Origin: Kiloniellaceae bacterium
GTDB taxonomy: Bacteria; Pseudomonadota; Alphaproteobacteria; Kiloniellales; J153
Length of the DNA: 34,219 bases
Reading direction: 5' to 3'
Assembly: GCA_021776115.1 (NCBI GenBank)
Contig: JAJFGN010000082.1
Location: 1 to 34,219 of the forward strand
Below are positions 1-7,602 of the stretch, piece after piece (the first letter of the stretch is position 1; each line of letters starts with the position of its first letter). The notes beneath the pieces are model-generated. The model did not search any database. It was given only the letters and a program-made list of their open reading frames with translations, and was not told where the DNA came from. The position numbers and the translations under genes are program-made.

Positions 1-103
1 CGGGATCTTCCGGGGGTCGGAGCCTGGCCGTCGCCAAAGATCCCGGATCGCTGACTTTCCTTGCCAAACCAAAGGTTTGGAGGAAAGCCGCGTCCGGGAT
101 GAC
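1..103. repeat. Partial nested palindromic repeat, cut by window edge
   Basis: This is the right part of a dispersed palindromic element. It ends in CGTCCGGGATGAC (91-103), the same outer arm as in the copy at 3908-4127. A 22-base block at 39-60 is identical to 4042-4063. The inner hairpin CCAAACC-AAA-GGTTTGG (64-80) sits where the other copy has a different hairpin, and both are followed by GGAGGAAAG. Similarity to the other copy continues about 35 bases past the arm. The left arm lies outside the window. Confidence 0.8.
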
Positions 104-142
104 GGTGAAAACTTAATGCGACGAATCTCTGAACCACCACAA

Positions 143-407
143 TAGAGCCCTTTCCGACCTTATTGAGCCATTTGACCGGTTTTTCGCGTCTGCTGGCTAA
201 GCATGCTTCCCGCCGCGGTCTCCTGACCGCAAGGGGAGCATAACGACGTCCAGCGGGCGCCAAAAACCGGCCTTCGGTGGGCCAAATCCGTCCATCGGCG
301 TCGCTCCGGCGCTTGCCCGATGCCCCACATCGCGCCGCGCGCCCGAGCTTAGCCGAGTGAACGGTTTTGACCCATCAAATGGCTCAATAAGGTCGGAAAG
401 GGCTCTA
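143..407. mobile_element. MITE-like element with 33-bp perfect terminal inverted repeats
   Basis: Positions 143-175 (starting TAGAGCCCTTTCCGACC) are the exact reverse complement of 375-407 (ending GGTCGGAAAGGGCTCTA). The 33-bp arms enclose about 199 bases with no convincing coding region. Both ends are TA, as expected for elements that duplicate a TA target, such as the IS630/Tc1-mariner group. No transposase for it is visible here, so it would be non-autonomous. It lies between the palindromic repeat at 1-103 and the 3' end of the eipB-like gene. The perfect arms suggest recent mobility. Assignment to a transposase family is inference. Confidence 0.7.
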
Positions 408-464
408 GTTCGTCTCGACGACGATCGCTTGCCAGGCTTGTGAGTCCATATCCCGAGCGCGGGA

Positions 465-1277
465 TCAACACCCGCCGGGAATGGCTTCCAGGCTTTCCAG
501 GGTCGCCCGCAAGGCGAAGTCGCCGTAGTCGAGGATCAGGTCGTCGACCACACCGTTGGCGTAGAGGCGAAAGGCCTGTTCGTGCTCCGGTTCGGTGACC
601 GTTTCGTCCATGCTGAAATAGGCCAAATTCATCCGCCAAGATTTTTGGTCGCGCAGCAACGGCGAATCGAGCGCCACCTTCTCGCCGGCCGGTATCGCCT
701 CGGATACGGCCGCGTTGACGAAAAAGACTCCCTCCTCGCCGGACCCATCGAAAACCACGCGGCCCAAGGTCGCGTCGCCACGCTCGGCGGCGGCGATGAG
801 CAGGAGCGAATGCGCCGTGGGGAACATGGTCCCCTTTGGTAAGACCATCGCCTTGCCCTCCGGCTCCTGGAAGGTCGCGGAGCCGCCCAGGCCGGGCCCG
901 GCGAGTTGAGCCGCGCCCCTGACGTCCTCGGGCGGCTGCCCCGTGTTGAGGCGGCGAATGAAGAAGCGGTATTGGCTGCCGTCCTTGGCTTCCAGCGCGC
1001 TTAGGGTCCACCCAAACTCAATCACCTGCCCCTCGGTCGCGACCAAACGGACATGGGTGCGCTGGCTCATGGTCCAACTGGTGCAGGCATCGGCCCACTC
1101 GAACTCCAGCTTACCATGGGCCTGGGAGACTTGGCCGCCGTCAGAGGTCTTGGCCAGGGCGAGATCGTAGATCGCGCGGTGCGGGGCAACCATCGGCGTG
1201 GCCGCGGCCGCGGCGACCGGCAAGAGCGTCAAGGCGGCGAAGCCGACACTTGCGAACAAAGATCTTATCTGAACCAT
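465..1277 (-). CDS. eipB: EipB-like periplasmic cell-envelope integrity protein (DUF1849)
   Basis: The 270-residue protein has an N-terminal signal peptide (about residues 1-26, hydrophobic core then AAAAA-T). Its mature part resembles DUF1849/EipB, a periplasmic beta-spiral protein that supports envelope integrity in Brucella and other alphaproteobacteria. Two cysteines are visible, C65 in ADACTSW and the final residue C270. They match the widely spaced disulfide pair known for the family. The frame stays open upstream to 1439, but the start at 1277 gives a proper signal peptide and has GGAG about 10 bases upstream, so it is preferred. The gene is convergent with nothing in the window and divergent from the dehydrogenase at 1490. 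The family call is from pattern memory, not a search. Confidence 0.8.
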   Translation of the reverse strand: MVQIRSLFASVGFAALTLLPVAAAAATPMVAPHRAIYDLALAKTSDGGQVSQAHGKLEFEWADACTSWTMSQRTHVRLVATEGQVIEFGWTLSALEAKDGSQYRFFIRRLNTGQPPEDVRGAAQLAGPGLGGSATFQEPEGKAMVLPKGTMFPTAHSLLLIAAAERGDATLGRVVFDGSGEEGVFFVNAAVSEAIPAGEKVALDSPLLRDQKSWRMNLAYFSMDETVTEPEHEQAFRLYANGVVDDLILDYGDFALRATLESLEAIPGGC

Positions 1278-1489
1278 AGGTTGAAGCTCCGGTAACGGCG
1301 CCAAGGAACCGATGGGGAGGACACGGCCGGGCGCGGCACATTTCGATGCGGTAAAACGCAGCTTACCACCCGGCTCCAAGGCCGCAATGGCGGTCTCGGC
1401 TCTGACCTCCCAAGGTGTTAGATCAAGCAAGCGGGGCATGCTATTGATCCGTCGTCAATAAACCGTTTAACACGTTTCGGGGAGGTCCA

Positions 1490-2455
1490 ATGACTGCCAA
1501 GCCTGCCGTTCTGGTCACACGAAAATTACCCGATGCGGTCACGGCGCGGGCCGCCGCGTCCTACGATGCCCGCTTGAACGAAGCGGACACACAGTTCGGT
1601 CCGGACGAGATTGTCGCCATGGCCCGGGGGTGCGAGGCGATCCTGTGCACCTCGATCGAGAAATTTCCAGCCCAGGTCCTGGCCCGCCTGCCCGACAGCG
1701 TGCGCGCCTTGGCGACGTTTTCCGTTGGCCTGGAACATATCGACCTCGAGGCGGCCAAAGCGCGCGGCTTGATCGTCACCAACACCCCCGATGTGCTGAC
1801 CGACTCGACGGCCGATATCACCTTCCTGCTCCTGCTCGCCGCCGCCCGGCGCGCCTATGAGGGGGAGCGCATGCTACGCCAGGACGCCTGGCGCGGCTGG
1901 ACCCCGACGCAACTTTTGGGCGTGCATGTCAGCGGCAAGCGCCTGGGCATTCTGGGTATGGGCCGGATCGGCCGTGCCGTGGCGCGCCGCGCGCGCGGCT
2001 TCGACATGGAGATCCACTACCATAACCGAAGCCGCTTACCGGCCGAGCTGGAACAAGGCGCGATCTATCACGAGACCCCGGAAGACCTGCTCAAAATCAG
2101 TCAGTTTCTCGCCCTCAACGCCCCGGCGACGCCGGAGACCGAGCGCTTCCTCAATACCCAGCGGATCGCCCTGCTGCCGGACGGTGCCATCGTCGTGAAT
2201 ACCGCCCGTGGCACCCTGGTCGACGACGAGGCTCTGCAAGGCGCCCTGAAGTCAGGCAAACTGGCCGCCGCCGGCCTGGACGTCTTCGAGGGTGAACCCC
2301 GGATTCATGCCGGGTACCGAAGCCTCGATAATGTCTTCATCCTACCGCACCTGGGTAGCGCGACCTTGGAGACCCGCAACGCCATGGGCTTCAAGTGCTG
2401 CGACAACTTGGATGCGGTCTTTGCCGGCCGGGAGCCGCCGGACCGCGTGGTCTGA
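1490..2455 (+). CDS. D-isomer-specific 2-hydroxyacid dehydrogenase (glyoxylate/hydroxypyruvate reductase type)
   Basis: This 321-residue cytoplasmic NAD(P)H oxidoreductase reduces 2-oxoacids such as glyoxylate or hydroxypyruvate to D-2-hydroxyacids, or the reverse. The Rossmann motif G156-M-G158-RI-G161 and the family catalytic triad are all visible: R240 in NTARGTLVD, E269 in DVFEGEP and H287 in ILPHLGSAT. After the dinucleotide-binding strand the sequence reads HNRSR (178-182). Basic residues there usually favour NADP over NAD, so NADPH use is inferred. The start has a good ribosome site (GGGGAGG, 1480-1486). The exact substrate cannot be read from sequence. A short gap of about 150 bases separates it from the diguanylate cyclase downstream, so co-transcription is possible. 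Confidence 0.9.
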   Translation: MTAKPAVLVTRKLPDAVTARAAASYDARLNEADTQFGPDEIVAMARGCEAILCTSIEKFPAQVLARLPDSVRALATFSVGLEHIDLEAAKARGLIVTNTPDVLTDSTADITFLLLLAAARRAYEGERMLRQDAWRGWTPTQLLGVHVSGKRLGILGMGRIGRAVARRARGFDMEIHYHNRSRLPAELEQGAIYHETPEDLLKISQFLALNAPATPETERFLNTQRIALLPDGAIVVNTARGTLVDDEALQGALKSGKLAAAGLDVFEGEPRIHAGYRSLDNVFILPHLGSATLETRNAMGFKCCDNLDAVFAGREPPDRVV

Positions 2456-2602
2456 AGCTTCCGCCCGGCAAGAATTGCCGACCTAGCGGCGGCCGGCTGG
2501 AGCGCGAATCCCTTCAGTTTGGCTACCCTCCGCCTGGCATGGGCCTTGCGTAGGCTTATAGAATTGCGACCCAGCGTTGAAACAATCGGAGGTCCCGGCC
2601 CC

Positions 2603-3322
2603 GTGGCATTGAGACAGATCGAATCGGAGCTGGCTCGGCTTGACGCCAACCAGTTGCCACAGCTTTGCGCCGCCGCGGACCGGCTGCGCCGCCGGGTGGC
2701 GCAAGGGGACCGTGGGCTTGAAGCGGAAGCTCAGGCGCTCCTGGAAACGGTCCTCGAGGCGGCTGCGCGCACCGAACAAACCTTGGCGGTCCAGCGTGCC
2801 CGTATCCGCCATCTGGAGAGCCTGTCGATCACCGACGAGTTGACCGGCCTGCTCAACCGGCGCGGTTTCCACCGGGAGCTCGACCGGGCCCTGGCGCGGG
2901 CCCGGCGCAATCGCGAATCCGGGCTCCTGTTGCTGTGCGATCTGGACCGCTTCAAGGCCATCAACGATAGCTACGGGCACCCAGCCGGCGATGCCGTGAT
3001 CTGTGCCGTGGCAGAGCTTCTGCGCGCTCAGACACGGCGTAGCGACTACGTCGCGCGCCTCGGCGGGGACGAATTCGCGGTCCTGATGACCCACAGTTCG
3101 CGTGATCAGGGCAACGGCCGGATCGCGCACCTGGCCAAGGCGGTCAATTCGCTCGCCGTGCGCTGGGGCGATCAGCAGATTCCGGTAACCGCCAGTTTCG
3201 GTTCGGAGGGCTATCACTGGGGCAGCGAGGCCGACGCCCTGCTGTTCCTGGCCGACCGGGCCCTCTATCGCGGCAAGGGCCCACGCGTGGTCGCCATGCG
3301 CCCGCGCCGCAAGGGCCGCTAA
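2603..3322 (+). CDS. Diguanylate cyclase (GGDEF domain)
   Basis: The protein has a short N-terminal helical, probably coiled-coil, segment followed by one GGDEF domain. Numbering from the GTG at 2603, the domain opens with LTGLLNRRGF, has the nucleotide-binding YGHPAGD stretch and an intact catalytic GGDEF at 154-158. An RxxD inhibitory I-site (RRSD) lies exactly five residues before it. It should therefore make cyclic di-GMP and be product-inhibited. The C-terminal end is slightly unusual: ALYRGKGPRV replaces the common ALYxAKxxGRN. There is no membrane segment or named sensor domain. The GTG at 2603 has GGAGG ten bases upstream. A longer frame from a TTG at 2519 (267 residues) lacks a ribosome site and is less likely. 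Confidence 0.88.
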   Translation: MALRQIESELARLDANQLPQLCAAADRLRRRVAQGDRGLEAEAQALLETVLEAAARTEQTLAVQRARIRHLESLSITDELTGLLNRRGFHRELDRALARARRNRESGLLLLCDLDRFKAINDSYGHPAGDAVICAVAELLRAQTRRSDYVARLGGDEFAVLMTHSSRDQGNGRIAHLAKAVNSLAVRWGDQQIPVTASFGSEGYHWGSEADALLFLADRALYRGKGPRVVAMRPRRKGR

Positions 3323-3356
3323 TCGGCGCGCTCGCGCTCACAGTCCGCACACCTAT

Positions 3357-3381
3357 AATGCGATCATGTAATGCGATCATG
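3357..3381 (+). repeat. 13-bp tandem duplication at a start codon
   Basis: AATGCGATCATGT (3357-3369) is followed directly by AATGCGATCATGA (3370-3382), a period-13 duplication with one differing base at the end. It creates two in-frame candidate ATG starts (3358 and 3379) for the next gene. Other period-13 duplications in this window are at 8846-8871 and 9854-9879. Confidence 0.85.
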
Positions 3382-3870
3382 AAATTCCCGCGCTGCATCC
3401 GTCTGGACGCCTCGGACACCCACATCTTTCCCCATACGTCCGCCCCGGGAGAATGGGCGGTTCCGGGTGGCCTGACCTTTGCCGGCTGCGACCCCGAAAC
3501 GCTCGACAACAAGACAAGGCTCGCGTTCCAGACCGGCTGGCTGGGAACGGAAAGCTTCGGCTGGTGCAGCCTGGTCGAAGTCGCCGATATCGACGAGGCG
3601 GAATTCGCGCAAGTCGTGGAACGTCTGGCGGCGGGATTCGTCTCCATTCTCGGGGCGCCCGATCTGGCCGCCGCCCGGCCCGACGCGGCCGCCGAGGCCA
3701 AGTACGCCGCCACCCTGTGCGAACACGACCCGCACACGCTCCTGGCCTTGGAGCGTGGACTCACCGAGGAGGGCATTGTCGAGCGTTTCCGGGTCATCGT
3801 GCCGGAGCGCGCCCAGGACCACGCGAGGATCTGGGACATCGTCCCGGACGAAGACGATACCGATAACTAG
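3379..3870 (+). CDS. Small conserved protein, DUF6505-like
   Basis: This acidic soluble protein of about 163 residues has no signal peptide or membrane segment. It opens MKFPRCIRLDASDTHIF and contains EWAVPGG and a tryptophan-rich central part. I recognise it tentatively as a DUF6505-type protein, a small family seen in alphaproteobacteria. No reaction is known to me and I assign none. The frame can begin at 3358 or 3379 because a 13-bp duplication copied the start region. The second ATG is preferred because MKFPR looks like the family start, but neither has a clear ribosome site. The gene follows the GGDEF gene by about 55 bases and may be co-transcribed with it. Confidence 0.65.
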   Translation: MKFPRCIRLDASDTHIFPHTSAPGEWAVPGGLTFAGCDPETLDNKTRLAFQTGWLGTESFGWCSLVEVADIDEAEFAQVVERLAAGFVSILGAPDLAAARPDAAAEAKYAATLCEHDPHTLLALERGLTEEGIVERFRVIVPERAQDHARIWDIVPDEDDTDN

Positions 3871-3907
3871 TGTCCTGGAACTGGAGTTCGCACCCTAATT
3901 CATTGCT

Positions 3908-4127
3908 GTCATCCCGGACGTTAGAGCCTGCCCCCGACAGGATCGGGGGCGAACCCGAAAATCGCTCGATTTTCGGGAGGTGAGCCTTACGATCCGGGAT
4001 CCATGTATCCGCCTGTCCGACGCCCGGATTGCGGCGCGATGGATCCCGGATCGCTGACTTTCCCTACCAAATCAGACCCCCGCTTTCGCGGAGGGCTCAT
4101 TTGGAGGAAAGTCGCGTCCGGGATGAC
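3908..4127. repeat. Complete nested palindromic repeat element (220 bp)
   Basis: The outer arms are perfect: GTCATCCCGGACG (3908-3920) and CGTCCGGGATGAC (4115-4127). Nested inside are three further inverted repeats: CCCGAAAATCG/CGATTTTCGGG (3954-3964/3967-3977), GATCCGGGATCCAT/ATGGATCCCGGATC (3991-4004/4039-4052), and an imperfect hairpin between CCAAAT (about 4067) and ATTTGG (about 4099-4104). The right half matches the copy at 1-103. The element fills most of the 376-base gap between the DUF6505-like gene and the ABC-F gene. I see no gene in that gap, and nothing notable at 4128-4246 beyond the tail shared with the first copy. Confidence 0.85.
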
Positions 4128-4246
4128 GGGGAAACTTAATGCCACCAATCTAAGTTCCACCTCACTAGGGCGCGGATTCACAACTCGTATAGTCGCCATC
4201 CCCGCCTTTCGCCCGCCGCCCCGCCCGTGCTATCACCCGGCCCGCC

Positions 4247-6142
4247 ATGCTTCAGATCACCGACATCCTCTACCGCGTTGGCGGCCGGGTTATCTTCGAC
4301 CGGGCCACTGTGACGGTTCACAAGGGCGAACGCGCCGGCCTGATTGGGCGTAACGGCAGCGGCAAGAGCACGCTTTTGAAGCTGATCACAGGTGAGCTCG
4401 CGCTCGACGGCGGCGATATCAGCCTGCCCCGCACCCTGCGCGTCGGCACGATCGCGCAGGAGGCGCCGAGCGGCCCCATGAGCCTGATCGATACGGTGCT
4501 GGCCGCCGATACCGAGCGCGCGGCCCTCATGGCCGAGGCCGAGCAAGCCGTGGACCCGGCCCGGATCGCGGAGGTCCACGAGCGCCTGGTGGCCATCGGG
4601 GCCGAGAGCGCCCCGGCCCGCGCCGCCCGGATCCTGGCCGGCCTGGGCTTCAACGAGGCCGCGCAGCAGCGCTCCTGCGCGGAGCTTTCCGGCGGTTGGC
4701 GCATGCGCGTCGCCCTCGCCGTTCTGCTGTTCACCGAGCCGGAGCTGCTGCTGCTCGACGAGCCAACCAACCACTTGGACCTGGAAGCGGTCTTGTGGCT
4801 GGAGGGTTACTTGAAAACCTATCCCGGCACGCTGATCGTGGTATCGCACGATCGCGATCTCTTGAACGGCGTGGCGCGGCGTATCCTCCATCTCGAGGGC
4901 AATAAGATCGTTGCCTACAACGGCAACTACGACCGCTTCGAGCGCACGCGCGCCGAGCGGCTGGAGCATCAAGCGGCGCTGCACCGGCGGCAGCTGGCCG
5001 AGCGGCAGCATATCCAAACCTTTGTCGACCGGTTCCGCTACAAGGCGTCGAAGGCGCGCCAGGCGCAATCGCGCATCAAGGCGCTGGAGCGCATGGAACC
5101 GGTCACGGCGATGATCGAGCAGCGCACGGTCGCTTTCACCTTTCCCAAGCCGATCCAACTCTCGCCGCCGATCCTGACCCTGGAGGACGCGAGCGCGGGC
5201 TACGATCCCGACACGCCAATTTTGAGCAATCTAAACCTGCGCCTGGACATGGACGACCGGGTTGCGCTGCTGGGCGCCAACGGCAATGGCAAGTCGACAT
5301 TCAGCCGTCTTTTGGCCGGGCGTCTCAAGCCCCTAGAGGGACGTTTGACCAAATCCTCGAAGCTGACTGTCGGCTATTTTGCTCAGGATCAAACCGATGA
5401 ACTCGACTTGGAGGAAACGCCTTTCGCTTTGATGGCGCGCACCATGCCCGATGCGCCGCCCAGCAAGGTTCGGTCCCACTTGGGCCGCTTTGGCTTTGGC
5501 TCGGATCACGCTATGTTGAAAGTCGGTCGCTTATCGGGCGGGGAAAAGGCGCGCCTGCTGTTCGCACTGATTACCCGCGACAGCCCGCAGCTTTTGCTTC
5601 TTGACGAACCGACAAATCATCTGGACATGGACGCGCGCGAAAGCCTGATCCAAGCGATCAACGATTTCGAAGGCGCCGTCGTTCTGGTTACCCATGATCC
5701 CCATGTGATCGAGCTGACCGCCGATCGTCTGTGGCTGGTCACTGGCGGTGCCGTGAAACCCTATGACGGCGACATGGACGACTACCGGGTTCAGCTGCGC
5801 GACGAGCGGCGCGCCGAACGCGGCCGCGCCAAGGCCGAGAGGGCGGATGCGAGCGAGACCGGTACCGAGCGCAAGAGCCGCAAGGACCAACGCCGCGCCA
5901 GTGCGGAAGCACGGGCCGCCGTGTCGCATCTGCGCAAGGCGGTGCGCGAGGCTGAGGCCAAGATCGAGAAGCTGAACCGCAAGAAAGAACAGCTCGAGGC
6001 GCGTTTGGCCGACCCAGAGATATACAACGGCTCGACCAAGAAACTGATGGCGCTGCAAATCGAGTTCGGCGAGATCAAGACCGCCATCGCCAAGGCCGAG
6101 GAAACCTGGCTCGCCGCGCAGGCGGCGGCTGAAGTTAACTAG
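4247..6142 (+). CDS. ABC-F family ATPase (YheS/Uup-like translation factor)
   Basis: The 631-residue soluble protein has two ABC ATPase domains and no membrane segments, as in ABC-F proteins that act on the ribosome. Domain 1 has Walker A GRNGSGKST (34-42), signature LSGGW and Walker B LLLLDEPTNHLDLE. Domain 2 has GANGNGKST, LSGGEKARLLFA and LLLLDEPTNHLDMD. The two domains are joined by the charged helical inter-domain linker typical of the family. A lysine- and glutamate-rich C-terminal coiled coil resembles that of YheS/Uup. The length is close to E. coli YheS (about 637). No strong ribosome site precedes the ATG. An IS5-type terminal sequence begins right at the TAG stop (6140-6142), so the insertion may define the present C-terminus. 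Ribosomal role is inferred from the family. Confidence 0.92.
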   Translation: MLQITDILYRVGGRVIFDRATVTVHKGERAGLIGRNGSGKSTLLKLITGELALDGGDISLPRTLRVGTIAQEAPSGPMSLIDTVLAADTERAALMAEAEQAVDPARIAEVHERLVAIGAESAPARAARILAGLGFNEAAQQRSCAELSGGWRMRVALAVLLFTEPELLLLDEPTNHLDLEAVLWLEGYLKTYPGTLIVVSHDRDLLNGVARRILHLEGNKIVAYNGNYDRFERTRAERLEHQAALHRRQLAERQHIQTFVDRFRYKASKARQAQSRIKALERMEPVTAMIEQRTVAFTFPKPIQLSPPILTLEDASAGYDPDTPILSNLNLRLDMDDRVALLGANGNGKSTFSRLLAGRLKPLEGRLTKSSKLTVGYFAQDQTDELDLEETPFALMARTMPDAPPSKVRSHLGRFGFGSDHAMLKVGRLSGGEKARLLFALITRDSPQLLLLDEPTNHLDMDARESLIQAINDFEGAVVLVTHDPHVIELTADRLWLVTGGAVKPYDGDMDDYRVQLRDERRAERGRAKAERADASETGTERKSRKDQRRASAEARAAVSHLRKAVREAEAKIEKLNRKKEQLEARLADPEIYNGSTKKLMALQIEFGEIKTAIAKAEETWLAAQAAAEVN

Positions 6143-6246
6143 GGCCTGGACTCCTAGGTACCTAAGCAAAGCCGAGTAGCCGCGAGTTTCAGGAACGCGA
6201 GGAAGTTCGCGGTCAACTCATCATAACGCGCGGTCGGATACGTCAT
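6143..6246 (-). pseudogene. C-terminal remnant of an IS5-family transposase
   Basis: On the minus strand, about 28 codons are open from 6246 to a TAG stop at 6154-6156. They read TARYDELTANFLAFLKLAATRL near the end, the typical C-terminus of IS5-type DDE transposases (RYDKLARNFLA-like). The catalytic core is absent. The outer end on the plus strand, CTAGGGCCTGGAC (6139-6151), resembles CTAGGGTCTGTGGAC (34079-34093) at the start of the element on the right edge. It is therefore probably a decayed relative in the opposite orientation. It separates the ABC-F gene from the AT-richer ArsR cassette. Confidence 0.75.
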
Positions 6247-6248
6247 TT

Positions 6249-6260
6249 AACAATTTTGTT
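6249..6260. promoter_or_regulatory. Short palindrome, candidate ArsR-type operator
   Basis: AACAATTTTGTT has 5-bp arms (AACAA/TTGTT) around a 2-base centre and lies directly in front of the ArsR-family gene in an AT-rich stretch. ArsR regulators commonly bind such palindromes at their own promoter. No experimental match is known to me. Confidence 0.35.
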
Positions 6261-6262
6261 GA

Positions 6263-6655
6263 ATGATGGGGCGATTTCGTTCATTTTACATGTTCGTTGA
6301 ATTTTCGATCGACGGAGATGTGAATTTGGCGCGGCAATCAAGGTCCGACTTGGATGGTGTCTTCACAGCGCTTGCAGATCCGACCCGGCGAGCCATTTTG
6401 GCGCGCCTTGCCCAAGGTGACGCTTATATGAGCGAACTCGCGGAACCGCATGACATGTCATTCGCCGCAGTCTCGAGACATGTTGAAGTCATGGCCAATG
6501 TCGGTTTGCTGAGCCGGACCAAGGAGGGCCGGAAAATTCGCTGCCGTTTTAATGCCGGGCCCCTAGGTGAGGTCCATGACTGGGTCGCGCATTATCGTAA
6601 TTTTTGGAGGCAAAAACTCGGCGCGCTCGGGGAGTTCCTTGAGGGGCAAGAATGA
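6263..6655 (+). CDS. ArsR-family winged-helix transcriptional regulator
   Basis: The core LDGVFTALADPTRRAILARL followed by MSELAEPHDMSFAAVSRHVEVMANVGLLSR is a classic ArsR winged helix-turn-helix. This subgroup is regularly paired with an AHSA1/SRPBCC gene, as here. No metal-binding ELCVCDL motif is present, so it is not an arsenic sensor of the standard type. The C-terminus WVAHYRNFWRQKLGALGEFL is typical of the SRPBCC-linked subgroup. The start is uncertain. ATG 6263 gives 130 residues and ATG 6290 is in frame. TTG 6326 has GGAG eight bases upstream and gives 109 residues, close to the usual family length. The stop overlaps the next start by ATGA, so translation is coupled. Confidence 0.88.
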   Translation: MMGRFRSFYMFVEFSIDGDVNLARQSRSDLDGVFTALADPTRRAILARLAQGDAYMSELAEPHDMSFAAVSRHVEVMANVGLLSRTKEGRKIRCRFNAGPLGEVHDWVAHYRNFWRQKLGALGEFLEGQE

Positions 6656-7155
6656 CGCCGAAATCCGGTCGAACACCTGTTGGCGCGACCGGCAGCACCA
6701 AAGCAATCAGTGTCAGCCGTTTTTACAAAACATCCATCCAGGCCGCTTTTGACGCCTGGACAAAACCTACGTCACTAGAAAAGTGGTTCGGCCCTCCGGG
6801 CTTTCGTGCAGAAATACTGACGCACGACTTACGCATCGGCGGTGATTGGCGGTTTCTTATGATGGGGTCGGAAGGAAAGGGCTTCCATCATTTCGGCACT
6901 TACGTCGAGATATCTCCCCCGCGCAAGCTGGCCTTCACCTGGGCCTCGGAAGAGCAAGTCGAAGGTTGGCGCGATGAGAATGGCGATCCAACCCTTGTGA
7001 CAGTGGAATTTGAGCAGCAGGCCGATGGCGTCTTAGTCACCGTCACACACCAGCAGCTTCAAAGCGATGAGGCGCGCCGGGCCTTGACAGGCGGATGGGG
7101 CGGCAGCCTCGAAGCCTTAGCCGACTTTCTTGAAACAATGGAGAGCCCACGATGA
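6652..7155 (+). CDS. SRPBCC / AHSA1-domain protein
   Basis: The 167-residue protein has the AHSA1-like (START-related helix-grip) fold signature: SRFYKTSIQAAFDAWTKP, LEKWFGPPGF, a central GGDWRFLM strand, FHHFGTYVEISPPRKLAFTW and a C-terminal amphipathic helix (GGWGGSLEALADFLE). Such proteins form a hydrophobic ligand pocket. The ligand is unknown. It starts within the ArsR stop codon and its own stop overlaps the next gene (ATGA), so the three genes form one coupled operon. This ArsR/AHSA1 pairing recurs widely in bacteria. The N-terminal 20 residues before the domain are rich in Thr, Gly and Ser and probably disordered. Confidence 0.9.
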   Translation: MTPKSGRTPVGATGSTKAISVSRFYKTSIQAAFDAWTKPTSLEKWFGPPGFRAEILTHDLRIGGDWRFLMMGSEGKGFHHFGTYVEISPPRKLAFTWASEEQVEGWRDENGDPTLVTVEFEQQADGVLVTVTHQQLQSDEARRALTGGWGGSLEALADFLETMESPR

Positions 7156-7559
7156 CCGGATCGACGATCGGTAAAATCTCTGGTGGGTGCGCGTGTGGCG
7201 CGATCAAATATGAATCAAGTGTCGGTGCGAAATTCTCGATTATTTGTCAGTGCAGACAATGCCAACGAATTACCGGTTCAGGACACGCCGCATCATTCGC
7301 AGTACCGGCGGATGCAACCCATGTTGAGGGGAAGGTCACCTGTTATGACCAAATTGCCGATTCGGGCAGCACGGTGAGCAGCGGATTCTGCGGAAACTGT
7401 GGCAGTCCTGTCTTCAAGAAAACAACAAAGGCCCCTGAGCTCCTATTTTTCCATGCAGGTACCTTGGACAATCCTTCGACCTTTAGGCCGGAGATGGTTG
7501 TTTACGGGGAATCGAAACAGCCGTGGGATCATGTCGATCCCGCCATCCCCAGAAAATAG
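7152..7559 (+). CDS. GFA / CENP-V family zinc protein
   Basis: The 135-residue protein belongs to the GFA (glutathione-dependent formaldehyde-activating, CENP-V) fold. The zinc cysteines are visible: C13-x-C15 in GGCACG, C32-x-C34-xx-C37 in CQCRQCQ, and C80-xx-C83 in FCGNCGSP. Despite the family name, most members have no proven formaldehyde activity, so I call only the fold. It is the third gene of the coupled ArsR / SRPBCC / GFA operon, starting four bases inside the preceding stop. The cassette is AT-richer than its neighbours and adjoins a transposase remnant, which suggests acquisition by transfer. It ends about 44 bases before the convergent amidohydrolase, with no clear terminator between. 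Confidence 0.9.
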   Translation: MTGSTIGKISGGCACGAIKYESSVGAKFSIICQCRQCQRITGSGHAASFAVPADATHVEGKVTCYDQIADSGSTVSSGFCGNCGSPVFKKTTKAPELLFFHAGTLDNPSTFRPEMVVYGESKQPWDHVDPAIPRK

Positions 7560-7602
7560 CGTGGAAGCTCTATAATTCGAACGCAGGACAGCCTAGCTTG
7601 GC

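Noticed and set aside
366-378. TTGA and TCAA half-sites near the right arm of the MITE-like element.
   Set aside because: Spacing is only four bases and the site lies inside a mobile element arm.
1-464. Tandem palindromes at the left edge considered as a CRISPR or integron site.
   Set aside because: There is no regular repeat-spacer pattern, no cas or integrase gene, and the inverted arms fit a MITE-like element instead.
1444-1458. TTGATCCGTCGTCAA before the dehydrogenase gene looked like an FNR/FixK box.
   Set aside because: The half-sites are seven bases apart instead of six, so the geometry is wrong.
4178-5158. A 326-codon minus-strand frame opposite the ABC-F gene.
   Set aside because: No domain; explained by third-position GC bias of the ABC-F gene.
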